This document shows positions 30,172 through 38,896 of a stretch of 42,656 nucleotides of DNA, one piece after another. The position numbers and the translations under genes were made by a program. The stretch's first letter is position 1; every line of letters starts with the position of its first letter. The stretch comes from Rhodobacterales bacterium (GTDB lineage: Bacteria > Pseudomonadota > Alphaproteobacteria > Rhodobacterales > Rhodobacteraceae). Below the pieces are notes generated by a model. That model was not told where the DNA came from, searched no databases, and saw only the letters and a program-made list of their open reading frames with translations. The stretch lies in contig JAACUH010000078.1 in assembly GCA_009993005.1 (NCBI GenBank), positions 35,536 through 78,191 of the forward strand, read 5' to 3'.

Positions 30172-33053
30172 TCGGCGGCCGGCAGGATGCGGCGGGCCTG
30201 GGCGGCCTGGGTTGCGTAATCCTTCTGCCAGCCGGTCGGGCCGTTGGTCGGGCTGACCTGGACCGCCGTCACCTTGTATTCGGGGCAGTTCGTCGCCCAG
30301 TCGCTGTAGTCGGTGGTGATGACATTGGCCTGCGTGTCGGGGTGGTGGAAGGTCGTGTAGACCACGCCCGGCGCCACCCTGTCGGTGATCTGCGCGCGCA
30401 GCGCCGTGTCGCCCGCGCGCGAGGCGAGGCGCACCAGATCGCCGTCGCGGATGCCGCGCATTTCGGCGTCCTGCGGGTGGATCTCGAGCCGGTCCTCGCC
30501 ATGCCAGACGACATTGGCCGTGCGCCGCGTCTGCGCGCCCACGTTGTATTGCGACAGGATCCGCCCGGTGGTGAGCAGCAGCGGAAAGCGCGGGCCGGTG
30601 CGTTCATCCGTGGGGATGTATTTGGTCACGATGAACCGCCCCTTGCCGCGCACGAAGCCGTCGATATGCATCACCGGCGTGCCCTCGGGCGCGGCATCGT
30701 TGCAGGGCCATTGAACCGACCCCAGCTCTTCGAGCCGCGCATAGGAGACGCCGGCAAAGCTGGGGGTCGTCGCCGCGATTTCGTCCATCACCTGCGAGGG
30801 GTGGGTATAGGCCCAGTCGGCCCCCATCGCATTGGCCAGCCGCTGCGTGACCTCCCAGTCGGCGAGGCCCGAGCGTGGCATCATCACCCGGCGCACACGG
30901 TTGATGCGGCGTTCGGCATTGGTAAAGGTGCCGTCCTTTTCCAGAAAGGTGCAGCCGGGCAGGAACACATGGGCGTAATTCGCTGTCTCGTTGAGGAACA
31001 GGTCCTGCACCACAACAAGCTCCATCGCGGCAAGGCCCGCCATCACATGATGCGTGTCGGGGTCCGATTGCAGGATGTCCTCGCCCTGGATGTAGATGCC
31101 GCGAAAGCTGCCATCGACGGCCGCGTCGAGCATGTTGTTGATCCGCAGCCCCGGCTCTGCGTCGAGCGTGGCGCCCCAGAGCCGTTCGAACACCGCGCGG
31201 GTGGCGTCGTCGCTCACATGGCGGTAGCCGGGCAATTCCTGCGGAAACGACCCCATGTCGCAGGCGCCCTGCACGTTGTTCTGGCCGCGCAGCGGGTTCA
31301 CGCCCACGCCAGGGCGGCCGATGTTGCCGGTCATCATCGCGAGGTTGGCGATGGCCATGACCGTGGTCGAGCCCTGCGAATGTTCGGTCACGCCGAGCCC
31401 ATAGTAGATCGCCCCGTTGCCGCCGGTGGCAAAGAGCCGCGCCGCCGCGCGCAGGTCATCCGCCGGCACCCCGGTGAGAAGCTCTGTCGCCTCGGGCGCA
31501 TGGCGCGGGTCGGCGACAAAGGCGGCGTAATCGGCAAATTCGTCCCAGTCGCAGCGGGTGCGGATGAAATCCTCGTCCGCGAGCCCCTCGGTGACGATCA
31601 CATGCGCAAGCGAGGTCAGCACGGCGACATTGGTCCCCGGGCGCAGGGCAAGGTGGTGGCTGGCCGCGACATGGGGCGTCTTCACGAGGTCGATCCGGCG
31701 CGGGTCGATCACGATCAGCTTCGCGCCCGCGCGCAGGCGCTTTTTCAGCCGGCTGGCAAAGACCGGATGCCCGTCGGTCGGGTTGGCGCCGATCACGATC
31801 ACCACATCGCTGTGTTCGACCGAATCGAAATCCTGCGTGCCGGCGCTGGTGCCAAAGGCATTGCGCAGGCCATAGCCCGTCGGTGAATGGCAGACCCGCG
31901 CGCAGGTGTCGGTGTTGTTGTTGCCGAATACCGCGCGGATCATCTTCTGCACGAGGTAGGTTTCCTCGTTGGTGCAGCGGCTCGAGGTGATGCCGCCGAT
32001 CGCGCCGCGCCCATGGCGGGCCTGGATGTCGCGCAGGCGGGTGGCGGTATGGGTGATCGCCTCGTCCCAGGACACCTCGCGCCAGGGGTCGGTGATGGCG
32101 TCGCGGATCATCGGGGACAGGATCCGGTCGCTGTGGCTGGCATAGCCCCAGGCAAAGCGGCCCTTGACGCAGCTATGGCCGCGATTGGCCTTGCCGTGTT
32201 TCCAGGGCACCATGCGCACCACCTCGTCGCCGCGCATCTCGGCCTTGAACGAACAGCCCACGCCGCAATAGGCGCAGGTGGTGATGACCGACCGCTCGGG
32301 CGTGCCGATCTCGATCACCGATTTTTCCTGCAGGGTGCCGGTCGGGCAGGCCTGCACGCAGGCGCCGCAGGACACGCAATCGGAGGTCAGGAACGTGTCG
32401 GTTTTGAGCCCCGCGCGCACCCGGCTGTCAAAGCCGCGCCCCTCGATCGTCAGCGCGAATGTGCCCTGGACCTCTTCGCAGGCGCGCACGCAGCGCGAGC
32501 AGACAATGCATTTGGCGGGGTCATAGGTGAAATAGGGGTTGCTCTCGTCCTTGGGGATGTAGCGCGGGTTGGCCCCCACCGCAGCGCGCGTGGCAAAGTG
32601 GTTTTCACCCGCAGCATAGCGCACATCGCGCAGGCCGACCGCGCCCGCCATGTCCTGCAATTCGCAGTCGCCATTGGCGGCACAGGTGAGGCAATCGAGC
32701 GGGTGATCGGAAATGTACAATTCCATCACCCCCTTGCGGATCTTCTTGACCTTTGCGGATTGGGTATGGACAACCATCCCCTCGGCCACAGGCGTGGTGC
32801 AGGACGCGGGCGTGCCGCGCCGCCCCTCGATCTCGACCACGCAAAGCCGGCAGGACCCGAAGGCGTCGAGGCTGTCGGTCGCGCAAAGCTTTGGCACCGC
32901 GATCCCCGCCATGTTGCTCGCCCGCATGACCGAGGTGCCCGCCGGCACCGTCACCGCAAAGCCGTCGATGCTGAGCGTGACCATCTGATCATTTGCCACG
33001 GGTTTGGTCCCCATGTCGCGGTCGTCGTGCCAGGGGATGACAAAGTCCTTCAT
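30168..33053 (-). CDS. fdsA: NAD-dependent formate dehydrogenase alpha (catalytic) subunit
   Basis: Oxidises formate to CO2 at a bis-MGD molybdenum site. 961 residues. Clusters seen in order: [2Fe-2S] Cys57, 68, 71, 85; His117-Cys121-Cys124-Cys130; two ferredoxin-type [4Fe-4S] sites (Cys182-192 and Cys226-236); and the [4Fe-4S] of the molybdenum domain (Cys260, 263, 267, 295). The Mo ligand is Cys388 in CARVCHSPTG, next to catalytic His389; no selenocysteine. The start MKDFVIPWHDDRDMGT is typical. Separated from fdsB by the DUF4287 gene. Confidence 0.97.
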   Translation of the reverse strand: MKDFVIPWHDDRDMGTKPVANDQMVTLSIDGFAVTVPAGTSVMRASNMAGIAVPKLCATDSLDAFGSCRLCVVEIEGRRGTPASCTTPVAEGMVVHTQSAKVKKIRKGVMELYISDHPLDCLTCAANGDCELQDMAGAVGLRDVRYAAGENHFATRAAVGANPRYIPKDESNPYFTYDPAKCIVCSRCVRACEEVQGTFALTIEGRGFDSRVRAGLKTDTFLTSDCVSCGACVQACPTGTLQEKSVIEIGTPERSVITTCAYCGVGCSFKAEMRGDEVVRMVPWKHGKANRGHSCVKGRFAWGYASHSDRILSPMIRDAITDPWREVSWDEAITHTATRLRDIQARHGRGAIGGITSSRCTNEETYLVQKMIRAVFGNNNTDTCARVCHSPTGYGLRNAFGTSAGTQDFDSVEHSDVVIVIGANPTDGHPVFASRLKKRLRAGAKLIVIDPRRIDLVKTPHVAASHHLALRPGTNVAVLTSLAHVIVTEGLADEDFIRTRCDWDEFADYAAFVADPRHAPEATELLTGVPADDLRAAARLFATGGNGAIYYGLGVTEHSQGSTTVMAIANLAMMTGNIGRPGVGVNPLRGQNNVQGACDMGSFPQELPGYRHVSDDATRAVFERLWGATLDAEPGLRINNMLDAAVDGSFRGIYIQGEDILQSDPDTHHVMAGLAAMELVVVQDLFLNETANYAHVFLPGCTFLEKDGTFTNAERRINRVRRVMMPRSGLADWEVTQRLANAMGADWAYTHPSQVMDEIAATTPSFAGVSYARLEELGSVQWPCNDAAPEGTPVMHIDGFVRGKGRFIVTKYIPTDERTGPRFPLLLTTGRILSQYNVGAQTRRTANVVWHGEDRLEIHPQDAEMRGIRDGDLVRLASRAGDTALRAQITDRVAPGVVYTTFHHPDTQANVITTDYSDWATNCPEYKVTAVQVSPTNGPTGWQKDYATQAAQARRILPAAE

Positions 33054-33056
33054 GAC

Positions 33057-33269
33057 CTAACCCTTTGATCTGTCGCGCAGCGCATGGGCCACCAGCGCAT
33101 TCGCATGTCCATGCCCTAGGCCGTGCTCGGATTTGAGCCAGGCCACGATCTCCATATGTTTCAGATCGGCCCTGTTTGCGATCAGGCCCAGCCAATGGCT
33201 GACCGGCTGGCCGTATTTCGCCTCGATCGACGGGAAATAGGACGCGGGGCCTTTTACCTTTTCAGTCAT
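33057..33269 (-). CDS. Small DUF4287-domain protein within the fds operon
   Basis: 70 residues: MTEKVKGPASYFPSIEAKYG, QPVSHWLGLIANRADLKHME, then IVAWLKSEHGLGHGHANALV. It matches DUF4287, a short helical domain whose members usually begin with a K-G-P-x-S-Y-F-P-x-I-E-x-x-Y-G motif. The start ATG 33269 overlaps the fdsB stop by four bases and the gene ends 3 bp before fdsA, so it is co-translated with the formate dehydrogenase subunits. A function in the complex is not known; it may be a neutral addition or a small assembly factor. Confidence 0.85.
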   Translation of the reverse strand: MTEKVKGPASYFPSIEAKYGQPVSHWLGLIANRADLKHMEIVAWLKSEHGLGHGHANALVAHALRDRSKG

Positions 33270-34792
33270 TCCGCGGCCTCCTGTCGTGTCCCGAACTCCT
33301 CGGGAAAATGGGTGAGCGCCGACATCACCGGATAGGGGGTGAAGCCACCCAGCGCGCAGAGCGATCCGTCCCTCATCGTCTCGCAAAGGTCGGTGAGCAG
33401 GGCGATGGCGCCCGCCTCGCCCGCGCGGATGCGGTCGATGGTTTCCACGCCCCGCACCGCGCCGATCCGGCAAGGGGTGCATTTGCCGCAGCTTTCCACC
33501 GCGCAGAACTCCATCGCAAAGCGCGCCATGCCCAGCATGTCGGTGCTGTCGTCAAAGACCACGATGCCCGCATGGCCGATCAGCCCGCCCGCACCGTCGA
33601 ACTCCTCATAGCCAAAGGGCGTGTCGAACTGCGCGGGCACGAAATAGGCGCCCAGCGGCCCGCCTACCTGCACCGCCTTGACAGGACGGCCCGTCGCCGT
33701 GCCGCCCGCGATGTCATTGACGATTTCTCCCAGCGAGAGGCCGAATGCGGCCTCGAAAAGCCCGCCGAATTGCACATTTCCCGCAATCTGGAGAGGAATG
33801 GTGCCGCGCGAGCGGCCAAGGCCGAAGTCGCGGTAAAAGGCCGCGCCGCGCGCGAGGATCACCGGGACGGTGGCCAGCGAAATGACGTTGTTGACGACCG
33901 TGGGCTTGCCCATGAACCCTTCGAGCGCCGGCAAGGGCGGCTTGGCCCGCACCACGCCGCGCTTGCCCTCGAGGCTGTTGAGCAGCGATGTCTCCTCGCC
34001 GCAGACATAGGCGCCCGCGCCCACGCGGATCTCGATGTCAAAGGCCGGGCCATGGCCCAGCACCTGCGCCCCCAGCACCCCCGCCGCACGGGCGATGCGG
34101 ACGGCTTCGGTCAGTGTGGCGATGGCGTCGGGATACTCTGAACGCAGATAGACATAGCCGCGCGTGGCGCCGACGGCGAGGCCCGCGATCACCATGCCCT
34201 CGATCAGGCAGATCGGGTCGCCCTCCATCAGCATCCGGTCGGCAAAGGTGCCGCTGTCGCCTTCGTCGGCGTTGCAGACGATATATTTCTGTGCCGCCTG
34301 TGCGCCCAGGACCGTGGCCCATTTGACCCCGGTGGGAAAGCCCGCGCCGCCGCGCCCGCGCAGGCCGCTCTCGGTCACCTCGGCCACGATCTGCGCGCCT
34401 GTCATGCCGAGCGCCCGGCGCAGACCGGCGAGCCCGCCCTGCGCCTCGTATTCCGCGAGAGACAGCGGATCGGTGACGCCGACGCGGGCAAAGGTGAGCC
34501 GTGTCTGCCGCTTCATCCAGGGCAGCTCCGCGACAAGCCCCAGGGCCTTGGGATGCGTCGCGATATCGCCAAAGAGGCCCGCCACATCGGCCACCGTCAT
34601 CGGCCCGAACCCCGTCCGCCCGGCGGCGGTCTGGACCTCGACCAGCGGTTCCAGCCAGACCATCCCGCGCGATCCGTTGCGCACCAGTTCGACCGCGATG
34701 CCCCGCGCCGCGGCTTCGCGCAGGATGGCGGCGACGACGGCATCGGCGCCCAGCGCGCGGGCCGCGGCATCGCGCGGGACATAGACCTTCAT
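33266..34792 (-). CDS. fdsB: NAD-dependent formate dehydrogenase beta subunit (NuoF-like)
   Basis: The diaphorase subunit that carries FMN, a [4Fe-4S] cluster and the NAD site. 508 residues. Motifs: GLRGRGGAGFPTGVKW (FMN/NAD binding, ~144-158), CNADEGDSGTFADR, GAGAYVCGEETSLLNSLEG, and the iron-sulfur motif ESCGKCTPCRIG with the fourth Cys in SLCALGGFTP. The N-terminal ~110 residues form a thioredoxin-like [2Fe-2S]-type domain, here without its cysteines. ATG 34792 overlaps the fdsG stop. Confidence 0.96.
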   Translation of the reverse strand: MKVYVPRDAAARALGADAVVAAILREAAARGIAVELVRNGSRGMVWLEPLVEVQTAAGRTGFGPMTVADVAGLFGDIATHPKALGLVAELPWMKRQTRLTFARVGVTDPLSLAEYEAQGGLAGLRRALGMTGAQIVAEVTESGLRGRGGAGFPTGVKWATVLGAQAAQKYIVCNADEGDSGTFADRMLMEGDPICLIEGMVIAGLAVGATRGYVYLRSEYPDAIATLTEAVRIARAAGVLGAQVLGHGPAFDIEIRVGAGAYVCGEETSLLNSLEGKRGVVRAKPPLPALEGFMGKPTVVNNVISLATVPVILARGAAFYRDFGLGRSRGTIPLQIAGNVQFGGLFEAAFGLSLGEIVNDIAGGTATGRPVKAVQVGGPLGAYFVPAQFDTPFGYEEFDGAGGLIGHAGIVVFDDSTDMLGMARFAMEFCAVESCGKCTPCRIGAVRGVETIDRIRAGEAGAIALLTDLCETMRDGSLCALGGFTPYPVMSALTHFPEEFGTRQEAAE

Positions 34793-35256
34793 GCGCCGCA
34801 CTCCGTCAGGATATGCGTCATGCGCTCCGCATCCACGCGGGCGATGGCGCGGCCATCGACCATCACGGCGGGCGCGCAGGCGCACAGGCCCAGGCAATAG
34901 ACCGGCTCGAGCGTCACCGCGCCGTTGGCGCTGGTCCCGTGCCAGTCCACATCCAGACGCGCCTGCGCGGCAGCGGCGGTGGCGGTGGCGCCCATCGCCT
35001 GGCAGGCCTCGGCACGGCAGATCCTGACCACATGCCGCCCGGCCGGCACCTCGCGGAAATCATGGTAGAAAGAGACGACGCCCTGCACTTCGGCCCGGCT
35101 GAGGTTGAGCGCAGCGGCGATCACCGGCAGGGCCTGTTGCGGGATGTGGCCGAACTCTGCCTGCACCGCCTGAAGGATCGGCAGGAGCGGCCCCTCACCC
35201 CCATCGAGGGCCGCGCAGATGCCCGATACGGTCGTTTCGACGGCGGTCTGCGACAT
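34789..35256 (-). CDS. fdsG: NAD-dependent formate dehydrogenase gamma subunit (NuoE-like)
   Basis: 155 residues, thioredoxin-like [2Fe-2S] protein that takes electrons within the FdsABG complex. Cluster ligands are Cys80, Cys85 (CRAEACQAMG) and Cys121, Cys125 (YCLGLCACAPA). The N-terminal segment LLPILQAVQAEFGHIPQQALPVIAAALNLSRAEVQGVVSFYHDF is diagnostic of the NuoE family. It is the first gene of the fds operon, 92 bp downstream of the LysR gene on the same strand. Confidence 0.96.
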   Translation of the reverse strand: MSQTAVETTVSGICAALDGGEGPLLPILQAVQAEFGHIPQQALPVIAAALNLSRAEVQGVVSFYHDFREVPAGRHVVRICRAEACQAMGATATAAAAQARLDVDWHGTSANGAVTLEPVYCLGLCACAPAVMVDGRAIARVDAERMTHILTECGA

Positions 35257-35314
35257 GCGGCGGCCCCTTGCAGCGGAATGGAACCGGTGGATGCCATTTT
35301 CATCTAAAAATCAA

Positions 35315-35337
35315 TATTGACCTTTCGTAGGTCAATA
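35315..35337. promoter_or_regulatory. Inverted repeat upstream of fdsG, possible LysR-type operator
   Basis: TATTGACC (35315-35322) and GGTCAATA (35330-35337) are perfect 8-bp inverted arms around a 7-base spacer. The dyad contains T-N11-A arrangements as expected for LysR regulators and lies between the LysR gene and fdsG, about 60 bp upstream of the fdsG start. It could also be a weak terminator for lysR. Confidence 0.5.
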
Positions 35338-35348
35338 GAGAGCTTCTA

Positions 35349-36236
35349 TCAAACCTCGGCCATCCGGCGCGCTTCGGCCAGGAGCGCCGCGAGAACCGGC
35401 GTATGCGGTTCACGGTAGGGGGCGATCAGGCCGACGGCGTGGCGCGCGTCGGGCTCGATGATCGGCACGGCGACGAGCGGCGCGTCGGTCAGAAAGATCT
35501 CGGCCGCCCGGCGCGGCAGGATCGTGGCCCAACCGCCGCGCAGCACATGGCTGATCAGCACGATGGTCGAATTGGTCTCGACCCGAGGCACCACGCTGAC
35601 ACCGGCCTCGGCCAGATGGCCGCCGATGATGCGGCGGTTCTGCATGTCGGGCGTCAGCAGGCACAGCGGCAGGTCGCCGAGGTCGGCCCAGCGCACCTCG
35701 GGCAGGCCCGCCTGCGGCGCGTCGGCATGGACCACCAGCACATAACGCTCTGTATAAAGCGGCACGGTGACGACCCGGCCCAGCGGCTCATTGTCCAGAT
35801 AGCTGATCCCGGCGTCGATCTGCAGATCCTCGAGCAGCTTGAGGATTTCGATCGAGGTGGTCGAGAGGACGGAAAAGCGGACATTCGGATGGGCGATGGC
35901 AAAGCCGGTGGTCAACCGGGTGATGGCCGAGAGGGCCGTGGGGATCACGGCAAGCCGCAGGTTGCCCGACAGTCCGCGCCGGGCGGTGCGCAGCTCTTCC
36001 TTCATCGTGCGGGCATCGCCGACGATCTGGCGCGCCCAGTCGAGCACCCGCGCGCCCTCGGGCGTGAGACCCCCGTAGCGCGACGCGCGCAGCACCAGCA
36101 TGACGCCAAGCTCGCCCTCGAGTTGCTTGATCGCGGCAGAGAGGGTCGGCTGCGTGACACCCAGCGCTGCGGCCGCGCGGCCGAAATGCTGCGCCTGTGC
36201 CAGGGCGATGAACATCTCCAGTTTGTCGATCATCAC
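35349..36236 (-). CDS. LysR-type regulator, probably of the formate dehydrogenase operon
   Basis: 295 residues. N-terminal helix-turn-helix (MFIALAQAQHFGRAAAALGVTQPTLSAAIKQLEGELGVMLVLR, ~8-50) and a two-lobed periplasmic-binding-like effector domain (LRLAVIPTALSAI...). Located directly upstream of, and co-oriented with, fdsG, with an 8-bp inverted repeat between them; LysR genes (fdsR) occupy this place in related organisms. Formate or a related signal may be the inducer (inference). The start at 36236 is preceded by a pair of AT-rich palindromes. Confidence 0.88.
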   Translation of the reverse strand: MMIDKLEMFIALAQAQHFGRAAAALGVTQPTLSAAIKQLEGELGVMLVLRASRYGGLTPEGARVLDWARQIVGDARTMKEELRTARRGLSGNLRLAVIPTALSAITRLTTGFAIAHPNVRFSVLSTTSIEILKLLEDLQIDAGISYLDNEPLGRVVTVPLYTERYVLVVHADAPQAGLPEVRWADLGDLPLCLLTPDMQNRRIIGGHLAEAGVSVVPRVETNSTIVLISHVLRGGWATILPRRAAEIFLTDAPLVAVPIIEPDARHAVGLIAPYREPHTPVLAALLAEARRMAEV

Positions 36237-36255
36237 GCGCCCCCCCCGGCTGCCG

Positions 36256-36278
36256 AAAAATTTTCGTCGAAAATTTTT
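36256..36278. repeat. AT-rich palindrome (1 of 2)
   Basis: Arms AAAAATTTTCG and CGAAAATTTTT around one T. Member of the same family as the 28112-28161 pair. It lies 20 bp upstream of the lysR start codon. Confidence 0.75.
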
Positions 36279-36280
36279 GC

Positions 36281-36303
36281 AAGAATTTTCGACGAAAATT
36301 CTT
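36281..36303. terminator. AT-rich palindrome (2 of 2), likely terminator of the hemerythrin gene
   Basis: Arms AAGAATTTTCG and CGAAAATTCTT around one A. Its right edge overlaps the first two bases of the hemerythrin stop triplet (36302-36304 as read on the plus strand). A transcript of that gene would form this hairpin, and then the second one with a U-rich arm, right after translation ends. Confidence 0.65.
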
Positions 36304-36883
36304 AGCCCAGCCCCGCCGTTCCGTGATGCAGGATCACCGGCACGATCAGGTCCTCCTCATCGGTGAGGTGACGGTCTATCAGACGCTCGAGCCGGTCAAG
36401 GTCCGCAGCAAAGCGTCCGGTCGCCGTTTGCAGCGCCTCCCGCTCACCGACGCGCTGCAGCAGCGCATTCGCGCCCTTCACGAAGCCGTCGAGCAGCCCG
36501 TCGAGCGCGTGGTGGTCGCTGTCCAGGATGTCAAAGCCGCGGATGATCCGCGCGTCCTTCTGCGCGAGCAGGGGAAAGTAATGCTGGTCCTCGATCTGGT
36601 GGTGGCCGTGCAATTCGTTGACGAACATGCCGCCGAACCGCCCCAGCCGCGCGGCAAAGGTCTGCGGGTCGCTCTGCCGGTCGAGCAGCAGCGCGGTGTC
36701 CTCGCGCAGGATGCCCAAGAGCTTGCGGAACATCTGGTGGCGCTCGAGCCAGAAGGAGACGAGCCCGTGAAACTGCGGGTCCGCCGCCCAGCCCGCGCGC
36801 GGATACGCGGCCAGCAGCACGCGCAGCGCCTCGGGCAGCCCGGTACCGGCGTCGGTGCGCGTGTCGAGTGCGAGCGGGTCCAT
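36302..36883 (-). CDS. Hemerythrin-domain protein
   Basis: 193 residues, helical, with the histidine and acidic pattern of a non-heme di-iron hemerythrin fold: WLERHQMFRKLLGILRED (helix 1), NELHGHHQIEDQHYFPLL (helix 2, H-HxxxE/D), DSDHHALDGLLDGF (helix 3) and DRHLTDEEDLIVPVILHHG (helix 4, HxxxE/D). This arrangement is shared by proteins that sense or protect against oxygen, NO or iron stress. No signal peptide. It lies upstream of the LysR gene on the same strand but is separated from it by strong hairpins, so a functional link to formate dehydrogenase is uncertain. Confidence 0.88.
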   Translation of the reverse strand: MDPLALDTRTDAGTGLPEALRVLLAAYPRAGWAADPQFHGLVSFWLERHQMFRKLLGILREDTALLLDRQSDPQTFAARLGRFGGMFVNELHGHHQIEDQHYFPLLAQKDARIIRGFDILDSDHHALDGLLDGFVKGANALLQRVGEREALQTATGRFAADLDRLERLIDRHLTDEEDLIVPVILHHGTAGLG

Positions 36884-36961
36884 GGGCCACCTTCCTTCGG
36901 TTGCACCACCGCTACTCCGCCGCGGCCGGTGGCGAAAGGCGCAAGTGCTGTGCGCTGGTGC

Positions 36962-37912
36962 TCAGTTGCCCCAGACGACCGCGTTCTCGTGCCGCTTGAT
37001 CAGTTGCCGCAGGTCCTGGAACCCGGTGACGATATGCTGTGACAGCCGCTCTGACGCGGGCAGGCGCGGGCTTCCCGACATCCGCAGGATGCCGAGCGAG
37101 CGTTCGGGCTGCGGGATCTTGATCCCCAGCACCGTCACCTGCCGCACCTTGCGAAAGGCGAACACGACCGAATGCGGCAGCACGGTCAGCGCGTCGGTCT
37201 CTTCGAGATAGTTGAATACCGACAGCAGCGAGCCGCCCGAATAGCGGATCGCGACCTCGGACATGCCGATCGAGAGCAGGATCGAATGCAGGTCCAGCAA
37301 CAGGGGCGAGCCCGGCAGCGGCGCGATCCAGGGATAGGCCAGCAGGTCGGCCGAGGCGATGCGCCGCTTCTTGAGCAGCGGATGCCCGGTCCGGCAGGCC
37401 ACGATATTGCGCCCCGGCAGGATCTCGGCAAAGTCAAAGCCCGAACCCGCATCGACGACCCCCAGCGGGCAGATCGCAAGGTCGAGCTGGTTCGACTTGA
37501 TCCCCGCCTGCAGCTCGGGGACGTTGCCATAGGACTGATCCACCCGGATATCGGGGGCGAGGCGCTGGAACTCGCCGATCATCCGGCTGATGAAGGCATC
37601 CATGAAGAAGGGCACGCCGCCGATCCGCACCGTCCCCAGCGACCCGCGCTGAAAGCTCTGCACCGTCTCGGACGCCTTGCGCGACGCCTCCAGGATCACC
37701 TTGCCATGCGCGGCCAGTTGCCGGCCGATCAGCGTAGGCACCAGCGGTCGCCGCCCGGCCTCGAACAGCGGCTCGCCCAGCCGTTTTTCCATCGTGGACA
37801 GCGTGCGCGACACCGCAGGCTGCGACAGCCCGACGAGGGCCGCGCCTTCGGTCACGCCGCCCGCTTCGACGACGGCGGCAAGCTGGGCAAGGTGGCGTTC
37901 TTCGAACTTCAT
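36962..37912 (-). CDS. LysR-type regulator of the aromatic ring-cleavage operon
   Basis: 316 residues. The helix-turn-helix is near the N-terminus (LAQLAAVVEAGGVTEGAALVGLSQPAVSRTLSTMEKRLGEPLFEAG). The effector domain begins at TVRIGGVPFFMDAFISRMIGEF. It is divergent from the intradiol dioxygenase gene across a 95-bp gap, the classic arrangement for CatR/ClcR-like activators that respond to a ring-cleavage intermediate. The gap contains GGT-N7-ACC (37921-37933) as the only dyad that I could see, which is weak. Confidence 0.88.
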   Translation of the reverse strand: MKFEERHLAQLAAVVEAGGVTEGAALVGLSQPAVSRTLSTMEKRLGEPLFEAGRRPLVPTLIGRQLAAHGKVILEASRKASETVQSFQRGSLGTVRIGGVPFFMDAFISRMIGEFQRLAPDIRVDQSYGNVPELQAGIKSNQLDLAICPLGVVDAGSGFDFAEILPGRNIVACRTGHPLLKKRRIASADLLAYPWIAPLPGSPLLLDLHSILLSIGMSEVAIRYSGGSLLSVFNYLEETDALTVLPHSVVFAFRKVRQVTVLGIKIPQPERSLGILRMSGSPRLPASERLSQHIVTGFQDLRQLIKRHENAVVWGN

Positions 37913-38007
37913 AACAATTTGGTATGTTGAACCGCGAACAAATGATTCACAAGCCGGTTTCCCGGCCTAATCTTTCCCTCACTGCCACAACCGGAGGGGA
38001 GGACGGG

Positions 38008-38871
38008 ATGGACGGGCGTGCCGATACCCTGGCCGGATTGCCGCCTGCCTCGGCCTTTGCCGCGCGGGTGGCGCAGGCGGGCGACCAGCGGCTCGCGCAG
38101 GGCGTTGCCGCCTTGGTGGCGCAACTGGCGCGGCTGATCGCCGAGGCGCAGCTCACCCGCGACGACATGCGCGCGATCCTGGCTTTCCTGACCGAAGTGG
38201 GCGAGACCTGTTCCGAGCAGCGGCAGGAATGGGTGCTGCTGGCCGATACGCTGGGCCTGACCAGCGCGGTCGAGGCGCAGATGGCGCAGCGCCCCGCAGG
38301 CGCCACGCCCAACACCCTGCCCGGGCCGTTCTACCGCCCCGATGCTCCGATGCGTGCGGACGGCGAGAGCATCTCGCTCGATGCCAAGGGCGGGCCGCTG
38401 ACATTGCGGGCCGAGGTGGTGGATCTCGACGGCCAGCCCGTGCCCGGCGCGCAGGTCGAGGTCTGGCAGGCCAATGCCGACGGGCTTTATGAAAACCAGG
38501 AGCCCGACCAGCAGCCCGAATACAACCTGCGCGGCCTCTACCGGACCGATGCGGCGGGTCGCGTGACGATCCGCACGGTGCGGCCTGCGGGCTATCCGAT
38601 CCCCGCCGACGGGCCGGTCGGCCGGCTGATGGCGCGGCTGGGCATCGCGCTCGACCGGCCGGCGCATATCCATGTCCGCATCACTGCGCCGGGCTTTCAG
38701 CGGCTCACCACCCATGTGTTCGACGCCAGCGACCCCGCCATCGACCGCGACCCGCTCTTTGCGGTGCACCCGGCGTTGCTCGCCACTTTCGACCCCGCCC
38801 CGAAGGGCGGCTTTACCTGCGCATTCCGTTTCGTCCTCGCCCGGGCCCGGCCCGGCGCGGACGCACAGTGA
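38008..38871 (+). CDS. Intradiol ring-cleavage dioxygenase (hydroxyquinol/catechol 1,2-dioxygenase type)
   Basis: 287 residues from ATG 38008, with GGAGGGGAGG upstream. An N-terminal helical dimerisation domain (~15-95) precedes the beta-sandwich catalytic domain. The Fe(III) ligands are Tyr161 (ADGLYENQ), Tyr196 (RPAGYPIP), His220 and His222 (RPAHIHVRI), spaced as in Acinetobacter CatA. The LPGPFYRPDAP segment is typical of hydroxyquinol 1,2-dioxygenases. Together with maleylacetate reductase downstream it most likely cleaves hydroxyquinol (1,2,4-trihydroxybenzene) to maleylacetate. The longer frame from 37924 is not needed. Confidence 0.9.
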   Translation: MDGRADTLAGLPPASAFAARVAQAGDQRLAQGVAALVAQLARLIAEAQLTRDDMRAILAFLTEVGETCSEQRQEWVLLADTLGLTSAVEAQMAQRPAGATPNTLPGPFYRPDAPMRADGESISLDAKGGPLTLRAEVVDLDGQPVPGAQVEVWQANADGLYENQEPDQQPEYNLRGLYRTDAAGRVTIRTVRPAGYPIPADGPVGRLMARLGIALDRPAHIHVRITAPGFQRLTTHVFDASDPAIDRDPLFAVHPALLATFDPAPKGGFTCAFRFVLARARPGADAQ

Positions 38872-38896
38872 CACCGACCAAGGGAGAGAGACACAC

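Noticed and set aside
30342-33068. Long plus-strand frames (30342-31886 and 31887-33068) opposite fdsA
   Set aside because: Composition is that of a mirrored coding strand, with no recognisable domain; fdsA on the other strand has complete cofactor motifs.
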